A stretch of 42,477 nucleotides of DNA from Lachnospiraceae bacterium (lineage in GTDB: Bacteria; Bacillota; Clostridia; Lachnospirales; Lachnospiraceae). The stretch spans positions 1-42,477 of the forward strand of contig JAKSRW010000026.1 of assembly GCA_024403355.1 (NCBI GenBank). Direction: 5' to 3'. A program made the position numbers and the translations under genes. The notes beneath the pieces are model-generated. The model ran no database searches, was not told the DNA's origin, and saw nothing but the letters and a program-made list of their open reading frames with translations. Below are positions 1 to 8,321 of this stretch, in pieces (position 1 is the stretch's first letter; each line of letters begins with the position of its first letter).

Positions 1-53
1 GCGGTAGCAGCGATTTTATAACGAGTGACAAGCGAAGCGGTCACGAGTTTGAC
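1..53 (+). repeat. 53-nt repeat, copy 1 (cut by window edge)
   Basis: These 53 nt are identical to 30528-30580. The shared stretch ends at the same base in both copies (after GTTTGAC), and the flanks then differ completely. It contains half of a GCTGC/GCAGC hairpin and a hairpin at 20-49 with stem GTGAC/GTCAC, flanked by a tandem G-A mismatch and an AAC/GTT closing helix. The sharp common 3' boundary suggests the end of a mobile or dispersed element; copy 2 carries more of it. The upstream part of this copy lies outside the window. Its identity as an IS200/IS605-type end is an inference. Confidence 0.8.
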
Positions 54-55
54 AA

Positions 56-87
56 GTTTGCGTTTTAGGCAGAAAGGCATGGTTATT
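56..87 (+). promoter_or_regulatory. Start-site leader GTTTGC-N9-AGAAAGG before pyrH
   Basis: GTTTGC (56-61), nine bases, then AGAAAGG (71-77) and CATGG lead into the pyrH start. The same spacing is found before miaA, the YnbB-like gene and the Xer-type gene. AGAAAGG can pair with the last seven bases of a typical Firmicute 16S rRNA; the role of GTTTGC is unknown. An in-frame ATG at 79 precedes the chosen start at 88. Confidence 0.6.
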
Positions 88-795
88 ATGGCAAAGTTTA
101 AGAGAGTTTTATTAAAATTCAGCGGCGAGGCACTTGCGGGCGATAAGAAGCAGGGCTTTGACGAGGCAACCTGTATGGCAGTGGCTGAGCAGGTAAAGAA
201 GATTGTAGATGACGGTGTACAGGTTGCGGTAGTTATCGGCGGCGGTAATTTCTGGCGCGGTCGTTCAAGCAATACTATTGACAGAGTAAAGGCCGATCAG
301 ATCGGTATGCTCGCAACTGTTATGAACTGTATCTATGTATCCGAGATTTTCAGATATGTTGGAATGTCTACAGAGGTTTTCACTCCCTTTGAGTGCGGTG
401 ATATAGCTGAATTATTCAGTAAGGACAGGTCTGTTGATGCTCTTAACGAGGGTAAGGTTATCTTCCTTGCGGGAGGTACGGGACATCCTTATTTCTCTAC
501 AGATACAGCTACAGCGCTCAGAGCCATCGAGCTTGACTGTGATGTAATTATGATGGCCAAGAATATTGACGGTGTATACAATGCTGATCCTGCAAAGGAT
601 CCTTCGGCAGTTAAGTATGATAAGATTTCACTTAAAGAGGTCTATGATAAGAATCTTAAGGTTATCGATCTTACCGCTACATGCCTTTGTATGGAAAACA
701 GTATGCCGCTTCTTGTGTTCTCACTTAATGAGAAGGATTCAATCATTAACAATGCGACAGGCGAGTGCACAGGAACTATGGTTACCTGTGATTAA
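88..795 (+). CDS. pyrH: UMP kinase (uridylate kinase)
   Basis: This 235-residue protein of the amino-acid-kinase fold phosphorylates UMP to UDP in cytosolic pyrimidine synthesis and is normally a hexamer regulated by GTP and UTP. Visible family motifs are the N-terminal KFSGEAL, the glycine loop VIGGGNFWRG around residues 50-59 and the nucleotide segment FLAGGTGHPYFSTDTA. Length is typical. ATG 88 is chosen because MAKFKR fits the family N-terminus and AGAAAGG lies 10 nt upstream; ATG 79, in frame, would add MVI. The gene stands directly before frr, as in most bacteria. The 53-nt repeat ends 34 nt upstream, so its promoter must lie in or beyond that element. Confidence 0.95.
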   Translation: MAKFKRVLLKFSGEALAGDKKQGFDEATCMAVAEQVKKIVDDGVQVAVVIGGGNFWRGRSSNTIDRVKADQIGMLATVMNCIYVSEIFRYVGMSTEVFTPFECGDIAELFSKDRSVDALNEGKVIFLAGGTGHPYFSTDTATALRAIELDCDVIMMAKNIDGVYNADPAKDPSAVKYDKISLKEVYDKNLKVIDLTATCLCMENSMPLLVFSLNEKDSIINNATGECTGTMVTCD

Positions 796-803
796 AAAAA
801 TGC

Positions 804-833
804 TTTACAAGATTATTTAATCTATTTTATAAT
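804..833 (+). promoter_or_regulatory. Predicted promoter for frr
   Basis: TTTACA (804-809), an 18-nt spacer and a perfect TATAAT (828-833) lie in the 98-bp pyrH-frr gap. This would let frr be made separately from pyrH. Prediction from sequence only. Confidence 0.5.
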
Positions 834-860
834 AATATCAGTTTTTGATTTGATATTATT
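831..860 (+). promoter_or_regulatory. Perfect 10-bp inverted repeat in the frr leader
   Basis: AATAATATCA (831-840) and TGATATTATT (851-860) are exact reverse complements around a 10-nt loop. The left arm overlaps the predicted -10 hexamer. No T-run follows, so it is not an intrinsic terminator. It could be an operator or a 5' UTR hairpin. Confidence 0.45.
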
Positions 861-893
861 GAACAGAAATTATTATACGCGGAGGATTATACA

Positions 894-1448
894 ATGGACG
901 AGAGAATTAAGGTTTACCAGGAAAAGATGCAGAAGACAGTTGATGTCCTTACAGAAGAGTATGTAAGCATTCGTGCAGGACGTGCCAACCCCCATCTGCT
1001 TGATAAGTTAAGAGTTGATTATTACGGAACACCCACCCCTATTAACGGTGTAGCAAATGTTTCGGTTCCTGAGGCAAGAGTTATCCAGATTCAGCCCTGG
1101 GAGTCAAAGATGATCAAGGAGATTGAGAAGTGTATCATGGCTTCTGATATCGGAATCACACCCAGTGATGACGGACGTATCATCAGACTTATCTTCCCCG
1201 AGCTCACAGAGGACAGACGTAAGGAGCTTGCAAAGGATATTAAGAAGAAGGCAGAGTCTTCAAAGGTTGCAATCAGAAATATCAGACGTGATGCAAACGA
1301 TGCAATCAAGAAGATCGGTAAGTCAGGTGAAATCTCAGAGGATACTCAGAAGCAGATTGAGGATGAAATCAATAAGATTACCGAAAAGTTCTGCGATGAA
1401 GTAGACAAGAAGATGGATGAGAAGACAAAGGAAGTAATGACAATCTAA
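894..1448 (+). CDS. frr: Ribosome recycling factor
   Basis: This 184-residue protein, of usual family length, releases ribosomes from mRNA after termination together with EF-G. It shows the expected layout: an N-terminal three-helix bundle strand (DERIKVYQEKM), the small beta domain with RAGRANPHLLDKL and YYGTPTPI near residues 28-50, and a lysine- and glutamate-rich C-terminal helix. A good Shine-Dalgarno, GGAGGA, lies just upstream of the ATG. It follows pyrH and is closed by a strong terminator, so the pyrH-frr unit ends here. Confidence 0.96.
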   Translation: MDERIKVYQEKMQKTVDVLTEEYVSIRAGRANPHLLDKLRVDYYGTPTPINGVANVSVPEARVIQIQPWESKMIKEIEKCIMASDIGITPSDDGRIIRLIFPELTEDRRKELAKDIKKKAESSKVAIRNIRRDANDAIKKIGKSGEISEDTQKQIEDEINKITEKFCDEVDKKMDEKTKEVMTI

Positions 1449-1460
1449 TAAAGCTTTATA

Positions 1461-1495
1461 CTGCAACACGGTTCGCTGTGTTGCAGCTTTTTTTT
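1461..1495 (+). terminator. Intrinsic terminator after frr
   Basis: Stem CTGCAACAC (1461-1469) pairs with GTGTTGCAG (1478-1486), extended by G-U and G-C pairs closing a TTCG loop, and is followed by eight Ts. Confidence 0.9.
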
Positions 1496-1503
1496 ATTTA
1501 GAA

Positions 1504-1532
1504 TTGACTAATAATGAATTTAGAAGTAAAAT
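1504..1532 (+). promoter_or_regulatory. Predicted promoter of the MutS-like gene and repair cluster
   Basis: TTGACT (1504-1509), a 17-nt spacer and TAAAAT (1527-1532) lie directly after the frr terminator. The mRNA would start near 1539, giving a leader of about 100 nt. No operator is evident. Confidence 0.6.
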
Positions 1533-1642
1533 ATACAATGTATGCGTATGCGCTTTTTTAGCATTTACTTAGAGCGAAGCGCTTGGCAAAACTATTAATT
1601 TTTTTAGTAAAGCTTATGATTTAGAAAGGTAACACTGTTTTT

Positions 1643-3346
1643 ATGTTAGATAATAATGCAATAGTTTTTATAGTTGTGATTGTTGCGATTTTACTGATTC
1701 TCACAATTTACGGAATTAGTTCAAAAGCAAGGGAAACAAAAAGACTCTATAATAAAATTGTCAGCAGTTACGGTCAGCTGCCCGAAAATGAGTATCTTTA
1801 TGAAAAGTATGAATCGATAGGTTTTTTTTACAGAAATACCTATAAGCAGAGGATTGAGGACGGAGAATACTGTAATATAGACGATATCACCTGGCATGAC
1901 CTTGACATGGACAGTGTATATCTTGAGGTTAATAATACTCAAAGCTCTATCGGCGAAGAGTACCTCTACAGTATGATGAGAACCCCCACACTCAAGCCTG
2001 AGATTATTGAGGAAAGAGGCAGACTTATTGATTTCTTTTCAAAAAACAGGGATTTGCGCACGAATCTTCAGGTAGAGCTTGCCAGAGCAGGAAAGCTTTC
2101 CAATATCTCGGTTTACGAATATATCAGCAGACTTAAAAATCTTAAAAGTGAGGATAATATTACACATTATGCCAAGCTGATTATGATAATTGCGGCTATC
2201 GCGCTGATATTTATCGAACCTGCTGTCGGAATTATTTCGACCGTAGTAATGTTTTTCGTAAATGTTATTTCTTACTTTAAGCGTAAGGGTGAGATTGAGA
2301 AATACTATTCGGTAGTATCATATATGCTCAGAACCATTGATACTGCAAAAACCATATCCGGCCTGAATATTAATGCCATAGCCAAGTATACAGGTCAGCT
2401 TAAGGATCTTGATAAAAGCTTTGGTACAATTCTTAAGGGCGGCAGAATTATTGTTTCAAAGAAAAACGGCGGCGATATCCTTGAAACCTTCCTTGATTAT
2501 GTCAGAATGGCTTCACATATTGACCTTATCAGATTCAATAATATGCTCAGAAAAATCAAGAATAAGGATAAAGAATTTCAAAAGATTTTTGAGATTCTCG
2601 GTTTCCTTGATTCAATGATTGCGATTTCCTCTTACAGAAATTTCCTGGGAGACTGGTGTGAGCCTGAGCTTTCAAAGGAAAATAAGGGAATTAAGTCCGA
2701 ACTTATATATCATCCCTTGATTAATGATCCCGTAAAGAACAGCTTTAATGAGGAAAAGTCAGTATTGCTTACAGGTTCTAATGCATCCGGTAAGTCAACC
2801 TTCATTAAGACTATGGCAATCAATTCAATTCTTGCCCAGACAATTGATACGGCATCGGCCAGAAGCTTTTCATCACCTTTTTACAGGTGCATGACCTCGA
2901 TGGCTCTTTCGGATAATTTGTCCGAGGGTGAGAGCTATTATATTGTTGAGATTAAATCTCTTAAACGTATCTGCGATGCATTAAATGACGATGTGCCGCT
3001 TCTGGTATTTATCGATGAGGTATTGAGAGGTACAAACACTCTTGAACGTATTGCGGCATCATCACAGATTTTAAAGTATATTGCGGAAAGAAACTGTCAG
3101 CTTTTTGCGGCAACCCATGATATAGAGCTGACACAGCTTTTAAAGGATTACTTTGAGCTTTATCACTTCGAGGAAAAGGTTAAGGAAAAGAGCGTAATAT
3201 TTGATTATAAGCTTAAGCCCGGCCCCACAACCACCAGAAATGCCATAAAGCTTTTGAATATGCTCGGCTTTGAGGAAGATATCATTAACAGGGCTACCGA
3301 GCAGGCAGACGGCTTTAGCAGCAGCGGAGAATGGAAGCTGAGCTGA
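1643..3346 (+). CDS. Membrane-anchored MutS-family ATPase
   Basis: This 567-residue protein carries the MutS ABC-type ATPase domain at its C-terminus: Walker A TGSNASGKST at 377-386, Walker B FIDE with D458 and E459, then RGTNTLERIAAS and the switch histidine in AATHD. It lacks the mismatch-recognition domain (no FxE motif). Residues 8-25 form an N-terminal transmembrane segment, and 175-215 look like a second, hairpin-like membrane region. AGAAAGG lies 13 nt before the ATG. It stands 30 bp upstream of true mutS and probably shares its transcript. MutS-related membrane proteins of this kind are known as a family, but I know of no firm function; mismatch repair should not be assumed. Confidence 0.85.
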   Translation: MLDNNAIVFIVVIVAILLILTIYGISSKARETKRLYNKIVSSYGQLPENEYLYEKYESIGFFYRNTYKQRIEDGEYCNIDDITWHDLDMDSVYLEVNNTQSSIGEEYLYSMMRTPTLKPEIIEERGRLIDFFSKNRDLRTNLQVELARAGKLSNISVYEYISRLKNLKSEDNITHYAKLIMIIAAIALIFIEPAVGIISTVVMFFVNVISYFKRKGEIEKYYSVVSYMLRTIDTAKTISGLNINAIAKYTGQLKDLDKSFGTILKGGRIIVSKKNGGDILETFLDYVRMASHIDLIRFNNMLRKIKNKDKEFQKIFEILGFLDSMIAISSYRNFLGDWCEPELSKENKGIKSELIYHPLINDPVKNSFNEEKSVLLTGSNASGKSTFIKTMAINSILAQTIDTASARSFSSPFYRCMTSMALSDNLSEGESYYIVEIKSLKRICDALNDDVPLLVFIDEVLRGTNTLERIAASSQILKYIAERNCQLFAATHDIELTQLLKDYFELYHFEEKVKEKSVIFDYKLKPGPTTTRNAIKLLNMLGFEEDIINRATEQADGFSSSGEWKLS

Positions 3347-3376
3347 GAATTATTATCCGACAGAAAGGCATAATAT

Positions 3377-6043
3377 ATGGCTGAACATAAGTATGAAATG
3401 ACACCGGTTATGGTGCAGTATATGAATATTAAGAATCAGTACAAGGACTGTATTGTATTCTACAGACTCGGTGATTTCTACGAGATGTTCTTCGAGGATG
3501 CAAAGCTTGTATCCAAGGAGCTTGAATTGACATTAACCGGAAAAAACTGCGGTCTGGAGGAGCGTGCACCTATGTGCGGCGTGCCCTTTCATGCATCGGA
3601 AATATATATTTCCAAGCTGGTGGAGAACGGCCATAAGGTCGCAATCTGTGAGCAGGTTGAGGATCCCGCAACCGCAAAGGGACTTGTTAAACGTGAGGTT
3701 ATCCGAATTGTTACACCCGGAACCAATATTAATCCCCAGTCTCTTGATGAAGGAAGAAATAATTATCTGATGTGCGTCTATTACTGTGATAATACCTTCG
3801 GTATTGCCAGTATTGATGTTTCTACCGGTGATTTTTACATTCAGGAATGTGACAATATTAATAAAGCAAATGATGAGATTCTGAAGCAGTCGCCCTCAGA
3901 GCTTATTTGCAATGATTCATTTTTAATCTGCGGACTTGATATTGACAGCTACCGTGATAAGCAGAAGATTGCCGTAAGTACTGTTGATGCGGACTTTTTT
4001 GAGGGACGTAAGTGCGAAAAGGTTCTTACGGAACACTTCAAAATCAAGGACTGTGCGGAGCTCGGAATCAATATTTATCCTGCGGCAAAGGCTGCTGCCG
4101 GAGCTGTACTCAGATATACCCTTGATACCCAGATGATTTCTCTGGAGCATATTACTCATATTGTGCCCTATGTTTCGGGAAAATACATGCTCATAGATAA
4201 TCAGACCAGACGTAATCTGGAGCTTACCGAGACTATGCGTGACAAGAATAAAAAGGGCTCGCTTCTTAATGTTCTGGACAGGACGAAAACCGCTATGGGT
4301 GCAAGAATGCTGAGAAGCTTTGTTGAACAGCCGCTTCTTGACATGGAGGCAATTAATGACCGTCTCGATGCCATTGAAGAAATTAATAACAATATTTTTG
4401 CACGCGAGGAAATTCGTGAGTATCTGAATGCTATTTATGACCTTGAACGTCTTGCGGGACGTATAAGCTATCGAAACGCAAATCCAAGAGATTTGATAGC
4501 TTTTAGTTCATCTGCTTCAATGCTTGCGCCTATTAAGAGCGTATTATCTGATTTTTCATCTAAAATGCTTGCGGAGCTTGCTCAAAATACAGATACTCTC
4601 GAGGATTTGGAAAAGCTTATAGATGATGCCATTGTAGAAGAGCCTCCGCTTACTATCCGCGAGGGCGGTATTATAAGGGATGGTTATAATGCAACTGTTG
4701 ATGAGCTTCGAAAGGCCAAGACGGAAGGCAAGACCTGGCTGGCCGAAATGGAGGCCCGCGAAAAGGAAAAGACCGGAATTAAGACTCTCAGAATAAAGTA
4801 CAACAGAGTTTTCGGATATTATCTGGAGGTTACCAATTCCTTTAAGGAGCTGGTTCCCGCTGAATGGATAAGAAAGCAGACACTTACCGGTGCTGAACGT
4901 TATACTACGCCTGAATTAAAGGAGCTTGAGGATAAGATACTTAATGCCGAGGACAGGCTTTTCAGTCTGGAATATAATATTTACACAGAGCTTCGTGAAA
5001 AAATAGCAGAAAATATTATCAGAATCCAGAAGACGGCAAAGGCTGTTGCTACCATTGACAGTTTATGCTCGTTAAGCTTTGTTGCGGAGCATAATAATTA
5101 TGTGAGACCTAAGCTGAATGAGGACGGACTTATTGATATAAAGGGCGGAAGACATCCCGTGGTTGAGCAGATAAACAGTAATTCCTTTGTATCAAACGAT
5201 ACATTTCTTGACAGTGATTTGAACCGTATTTCGATTATTACAGGTCCCAATATGGCCGGTAAATCAACATATATGCGTCAGACGGCACTGATTGTCCTTA
5301 TGGCTCAGATGGGAAGCTTTGTGCCTGCGGATTCTGCAAATATCGGTCTGGTAGACAGGGTATTTACCCGTGTGGGCGCATCCGACGATCTGGCATCCGG
5401 ACAAAGTACATTCATGGTTGAAATGAATGAGGTTTCGCAGATTATGAAAAATGCAAGCTCGAAAAGCCTGCTGATTCTGGATGAAATCGGTCGCGGAACG
5501 AGTACCTTTGACGGACTTGCCATAGCCTGGGCGGTTGTGGAATATATCGGTAATAAGGATATACTTGGTGCCAAGACTTTGTTTGCAACCCATTATCATG
5601 AGCTTACCGAGCTTGAGGAGAAGCTTGACTGCGTCAGGAATTTCAGTATTGCAGTAAAGGAACAGGGCGAGGACATTATATTCCTGCGTAAGATTGTAAA
5701 GGGCGGTGCGGACAGAAGCTACGGTATTCAGGTGGCACGTCTTGCGGGACTTCCCGACAGTATTCTTTCCCGTGCAAAGGAAATAGTTGAGCTGTTAAGC
5801 TTAAATGATATAAATTCACATGACAGAAGTGAAATGATAAAGTCCGGCGGTGAAGTGGCCGGAAAATACAGTAGTCCGAAGGCGCATAAGAATGACCTTG
5901 AGCAGAATCAGATGTCGCTCTTTGCGGACCGTAAATCAGATGACATACTGCAGGATATCCGCAATATGGATTTAGGTTCACTGACGCCGATTCAGGCTTT
6001 AAATAAGCTTTATGAGCTGCAGGAGGAACTTCGCAGTAACTAA
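3377..6043 (+). CDS. mutS: DNA mismatch repair protein MutS
   Basis: This is a full-length 888-residue MutS that finds mispairs and recruits MutL in an ATP-driven cycle. The N-terminal mismatch-binding domain has GDFYEMF with the Phe-x-Glu wedge. The ATPase domain has GPNMAGKST (623-631), LLILDEIGRGTSTFDG (D702, E703) and FATHYHEL. The C-terminal end has the usual helix-turn-helix and dimer region. The start follows AGAAAGG with a spacing of about 10 nt. mutL begins 17 bp downstream, so the two are almost certainly cotranscribed. Confidence 0.97.
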   Translation: MAEHKYEMTPVMVQYMNIKNQYKDCIVFYRLGDFYEMFFEDAKLVSKELELTLTGKNCGLEERAPMCGVPFHASEIYISKLVENGHKVAICEQVEDPATAKGLVKREVIRIVTPGTNINPQSLDEGRNNYLMCVYYCDNTFGIASIDVSTGDFYIQECDNINKANDEILKQSPSELICNDSFLICGLDIDSYRDKQKIAVSTVDADFFEGRKCEKVLTEHFKIKDCAELGINIYPAAKAAAGAVLRYTLDTQMISLEHITHIVPYVSGKYMLIDNQTRRNLELTETMRDKNKKGSLLNVLDRTKTAMGARMLRSFVEQPLLDMEAINDRLDAIEEINNNIFAREEIREYLNAIYDLERLAGRISYRNANPRDLIAFSSSASMLAPIKSVLSDFSSKMLAELAQNTDTLEDLEKLIDDAIVEEPPLTIREGGIIRDGYNATVDELRKAKTEGKTWLAEMEAREKEKTGIKTLRIKYNRVFGYYLEVTNSFKELVPAEWIRKQTLTGAERYTTPELKELEDKILNAEDRLFSLEYNIYTELREKIAENIIRIQKTAKAVATIDSLCSLSFVAEHNNYVRPKLNEDGLIDIKGGRHPVVEQINSNSFVSNDTFLDSDLNRISIITGPNMAGKSTYMRQTALIVLMAQMGSFVPADSANIGLVDRVFTRVGASDDLASGQSTFMVEMNEVSQIMKNASSKSLLILDEIGRGTSTFDGLAIAWAVVEYIGNKDILGAKTLFATHYHELTELEEKLDCVRNFSIAVKEQGEDIIFLRKIVKGGADRSYGIQVARLAGLPDSILSRAKEIVELLSLNDINSHDRSEMIKSGGEVAGKYSSPKAHKNDLEQNQMSLFADRKSDDILQDIRNMDLGSLTPIQALNKLYELQEELRSN

Positions 6044-6060
6044 TCAGAAGGGGTGACAGA

Positions 6061-8214
6061 ATGGCCGGAAATATTCATATTCTTGATAAAAATACTATAA
6101 ATCAGATAGCCGCAGGTGAGGTTATTGACAGACCGGCATCTATCATTAAGGAGCTTGCCGAAAATTCCATCGATGCCGGTGCCAGCGCTATTTCCATTGA
6201 GATAAAGGGCGGCGGAACAGAGCTTATCAGAATTACGGATAACGGAAGCGGAATAAATGCAGAAGATATCCGTGTAGCATTTGTGAGGCATTCTACCAGT
6301 AAAATTAAGGACGCGGGAGATTTAAGCTTTATAAGTTCACTGGGCTTTAGAGGTGAGGCGCTTGCAAGTATAGCTGCTGTGGCGGATGTGGAGCTTATTA
6401 CCAAGACTTCGGATGCATTTTCGGCGGTACGTTACCGTATCTGCGGCGGCGAGGAGCTTGGCTTTGAGGAAATCGGTGCGCCGAACGGTACTTCCTTTAT
6501 TATCCGTGATATATTCAATAATGTTCCGGTTCGTAAGAAGTTTCTGAAATCTGCGGCCACTGAGGGCTCATATTGTAATGAAACGGTTGAAAGAATAGCT
6601 CTTTCACACCCGAATATCAGCTTTAAATATATTAATAACGGACGAACCGTAATTTTTACTAACGGAAGCGGTAGGCTGAAGGATGTAATCTTCGGCATCT
6701 ACGGACGTGATATTGCGTCTGAAACAGTAGAGGTAAAATATCCCTTTACCGATAATCCGGGTGGTAAATTTACGGATGTTAATACAAAGGGAATTAAGGT
6801 TTTTGGCTGTATCTGTAAGCCTGTGGTTGCCAGAAATAACCGAAATACAGAGAATTATTTTGTAAACGGACGATTTATCCGTAATTCGGCCGTAAGTAAG
6901 GGTATAGAGGATGCATATCAGCCGTATCTTATGCAGCATAAGTATCCCTTTACCAATCTTTTTATTGAAATAGACCCTGCCATGATGGATGTTAATGTAC
7001 ATCCGACCAAGCAGGAGGTCCGTTTTGAAAATCCCCAGCTGGTATATAATGCGGTATTCGAGGCCTGCAGGGATGCGCTTTCGGGACGTGCGTTAATACA
7101 CAGAATAGCTAATGAGGAGCAGGTCAAAAAGGACATTATTCAAAAGCCCTCAGCAGTACCTGAGCCCTTTGAAAACAGACGCAGAGAGCAGATAAATCAG
7201 TCTCAGACGAAGGTACAAAATCAGCCTGTATACAATAATCAGTCTGCTGAGAAGAATACTAATATCAGTAAGGCTGATGATAAGCAGATGAATGGGCATC
7301 AGTCTGAAAAGACAGCAGCTGTAATTGATACTGAACAGGATGGCATTTTAGCAGAAAATAATAAGTCTGACGAGAAGAAGCCGAGCTCTGACTATACTCC
7401 TTCAATTGAGGATGGCTTTAAGAGCCTTGTTGAGGATGCGGATAATTATATTAAAGCTCTCAAAAATAATGAGCAAAAGCATTCTGAAACTACTGCGAGA
7501 AAATCTACTGCAGAAAAATCTACTGCTACAGAATCTGCTGTAGTTGAGACAGCTTCAGACAAGGGTGAATATGTTCAGGCAAGCCTTTTTGAAAATACTC
7601 ATGCAGAGAGTAAGGATGAGTTTATAAATGTATTTAAGAATGGCTACAGAATCGTAGGTCAGGTCTTTAAAACCTACTGGATAGTTGAAGCTGCCGGTGT
7701 AATGTATATGATTGACCAGCATGCGGCTCATGAAAAAATCATCTATGAGAAGATAATGAAAAGGGCTGAAAACGAGAAAGCGGCATCGCAGCTTCTTTCA
7801 CCGCCCATTATCTGTTCGCTTTCGGCTACTGAAGCGGCTGTGGTTGAACAGTATAAGGATGAGCTGGAAAAGAACGGTTTTACGGTCGAATCCTTTGGCG
7901 GCAGGGAGTATGCAATCAGCAGCGTACCCTTTAACAGCTATAATATAAATCCTGAAACCCTGCTCTTTGAAATAATTGATGCTTTATCGAAGGAAGGCCG
8001 TAACGGTGCTGTTTTAGGTATTAAGGAACGAATAGCCACATGTTCGTGTAAAGCGGCAGTAAAGGGCAATACAGAGCTTTCTGAGGCAGAAGCAAGGGAG
8101 CTGATAAAGCAGCTGCTTGAAGCGGATAATCCCTTTAATTGTCCTCATGGCCGTCCTATCATTATTGATATGACAAAGAGTGAGATTGAGAAGAAATTCA
8201 AGAGAATTATCTGA
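6061..8214 (+). CDS. mutL: DNA mismatch repair protein MutL
   Basis: This 717-residue GHKL ATPase couples MutS to strand removal. The N-terminal motifs are ELAENSIDAGA, DNGSGI and GFRGEALASI. A low-complexity, charged linker spans about residues 350-515. The C-terminal domain carries the metal-binding endonuclease motif DQHAxxExxxxE at 552-563, plus ATCSCKAAVK and CPHGRP, so this is a nicking MutL as in Bacillus rather than the methyl-directed E. coli type. The linker is long and rich in Ser, Thr, Lys and Glu, as usual for linkers. Shine-Dalgarno AAGGGGTG precedes the ATG. Confidence 0.97.
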   Translation: MAGNIHILDKNTINQIAAGEVIDRPASIIKELAENSIDAGASAISIEIKGGGTELIRITDNGSGINAEDIRVAFVRHSTSKIKDAGDLSFISSLGFRGEALASIAAVADVELITKTSDAFSAVRYRICGGEELGFEEIGAPNGTSFIIRDIFNNVPVRKKFLKSAATEGSYCNETVERIALSHPNISFKYINNGRTVIFTNGSGRLKDVIFGIYGRDIASETVEVKYPFTDNPGGKFTDVNTKGIKVFGCICKPVVARNNRNTENYFVNGRFIRNSAVSKGIEDAYQPYLMQHKYPFTNLFIEIDPAMMDVNVHPTKQEVRFENPQLVYNAVFEACRDALSGRALIHRIANEEQVKKDIIQKPSAVPEPFENRRREQINQSQTKVQNQPVYNNQSAEKNTNISKADDKQMNGHQSEKTAAVIDTEQDGILAENNKSDEKKPSSDYTPSIEDGFKSLVEDADNYIKALKNNEQKHSETTARKSTAEKSTATESAVVETASDKGEYVQASLFENTHAESKDEFINVFKNGYRIVGQVFKTYWIVEAAGVMYMIDQHAAHEKIIYEKIMKRAENEKAASQLLSPPIICSLSATEAAVVEQYKDELEKNGFTVESFGGREYAISSVPFNSYNINPETLLFEIIDALSKEGRNGAVLGIKERIATCSCKAAVKGNTELSEAEARELIKQLLEADNPFNCPHGRPIIIDMTKSEIEKKFKRII

Positions 8215-8287
8215 TGGCCTGGTGTGAAAATTATTTTTACATCAAATTTATGCTTAGATAATGTGAATACGTTGTATTCAAAAGAAA

Positions 8288-8321
8288 GTTTGCGGTGCAC
8301 GTAGAAAGGCATGGTTATAAA
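8288..8321 (+). promoter_or_regulatory. Start-site leader GTTTGC-N9-AGAAAGG before miaA
   Basis: GTTTGC at 8288-8293, nine bases, AGAAAGG at 8303-8309 and CATGGTTAT. An ATG at 8311 opens a six-codon frame (MVIKWI) that overlaps the miaA start out of frame. Confidence 0.6.

Noticed and set aside
25..87. Upstream extension of pyrH from position 25
   Set aside because: The extra residues encode the repeat and leader, and family members begin at the equivalent of position 88.
1561..1590. GAGCGAAGCGC similar to AGCGAAGCGG of the 53-nt repeat
   Set aside because: Only a few central bases agree; no hairpin context or boundary is shared, so it is not a third copy.
5264..5599. Open frames on the minus strand inside mutS
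   Set aside because: They are antisense shadows of the conserved mutS ATPase region with no ribosome site or recognizable domain.
8236..8264. TTTACA with a TAATGT or GATAAT -10 before miaA
   Set aside because: Either the hexamer match or the spacing (15 nt) is poor; miaA may be read from the mutL transcript instead.
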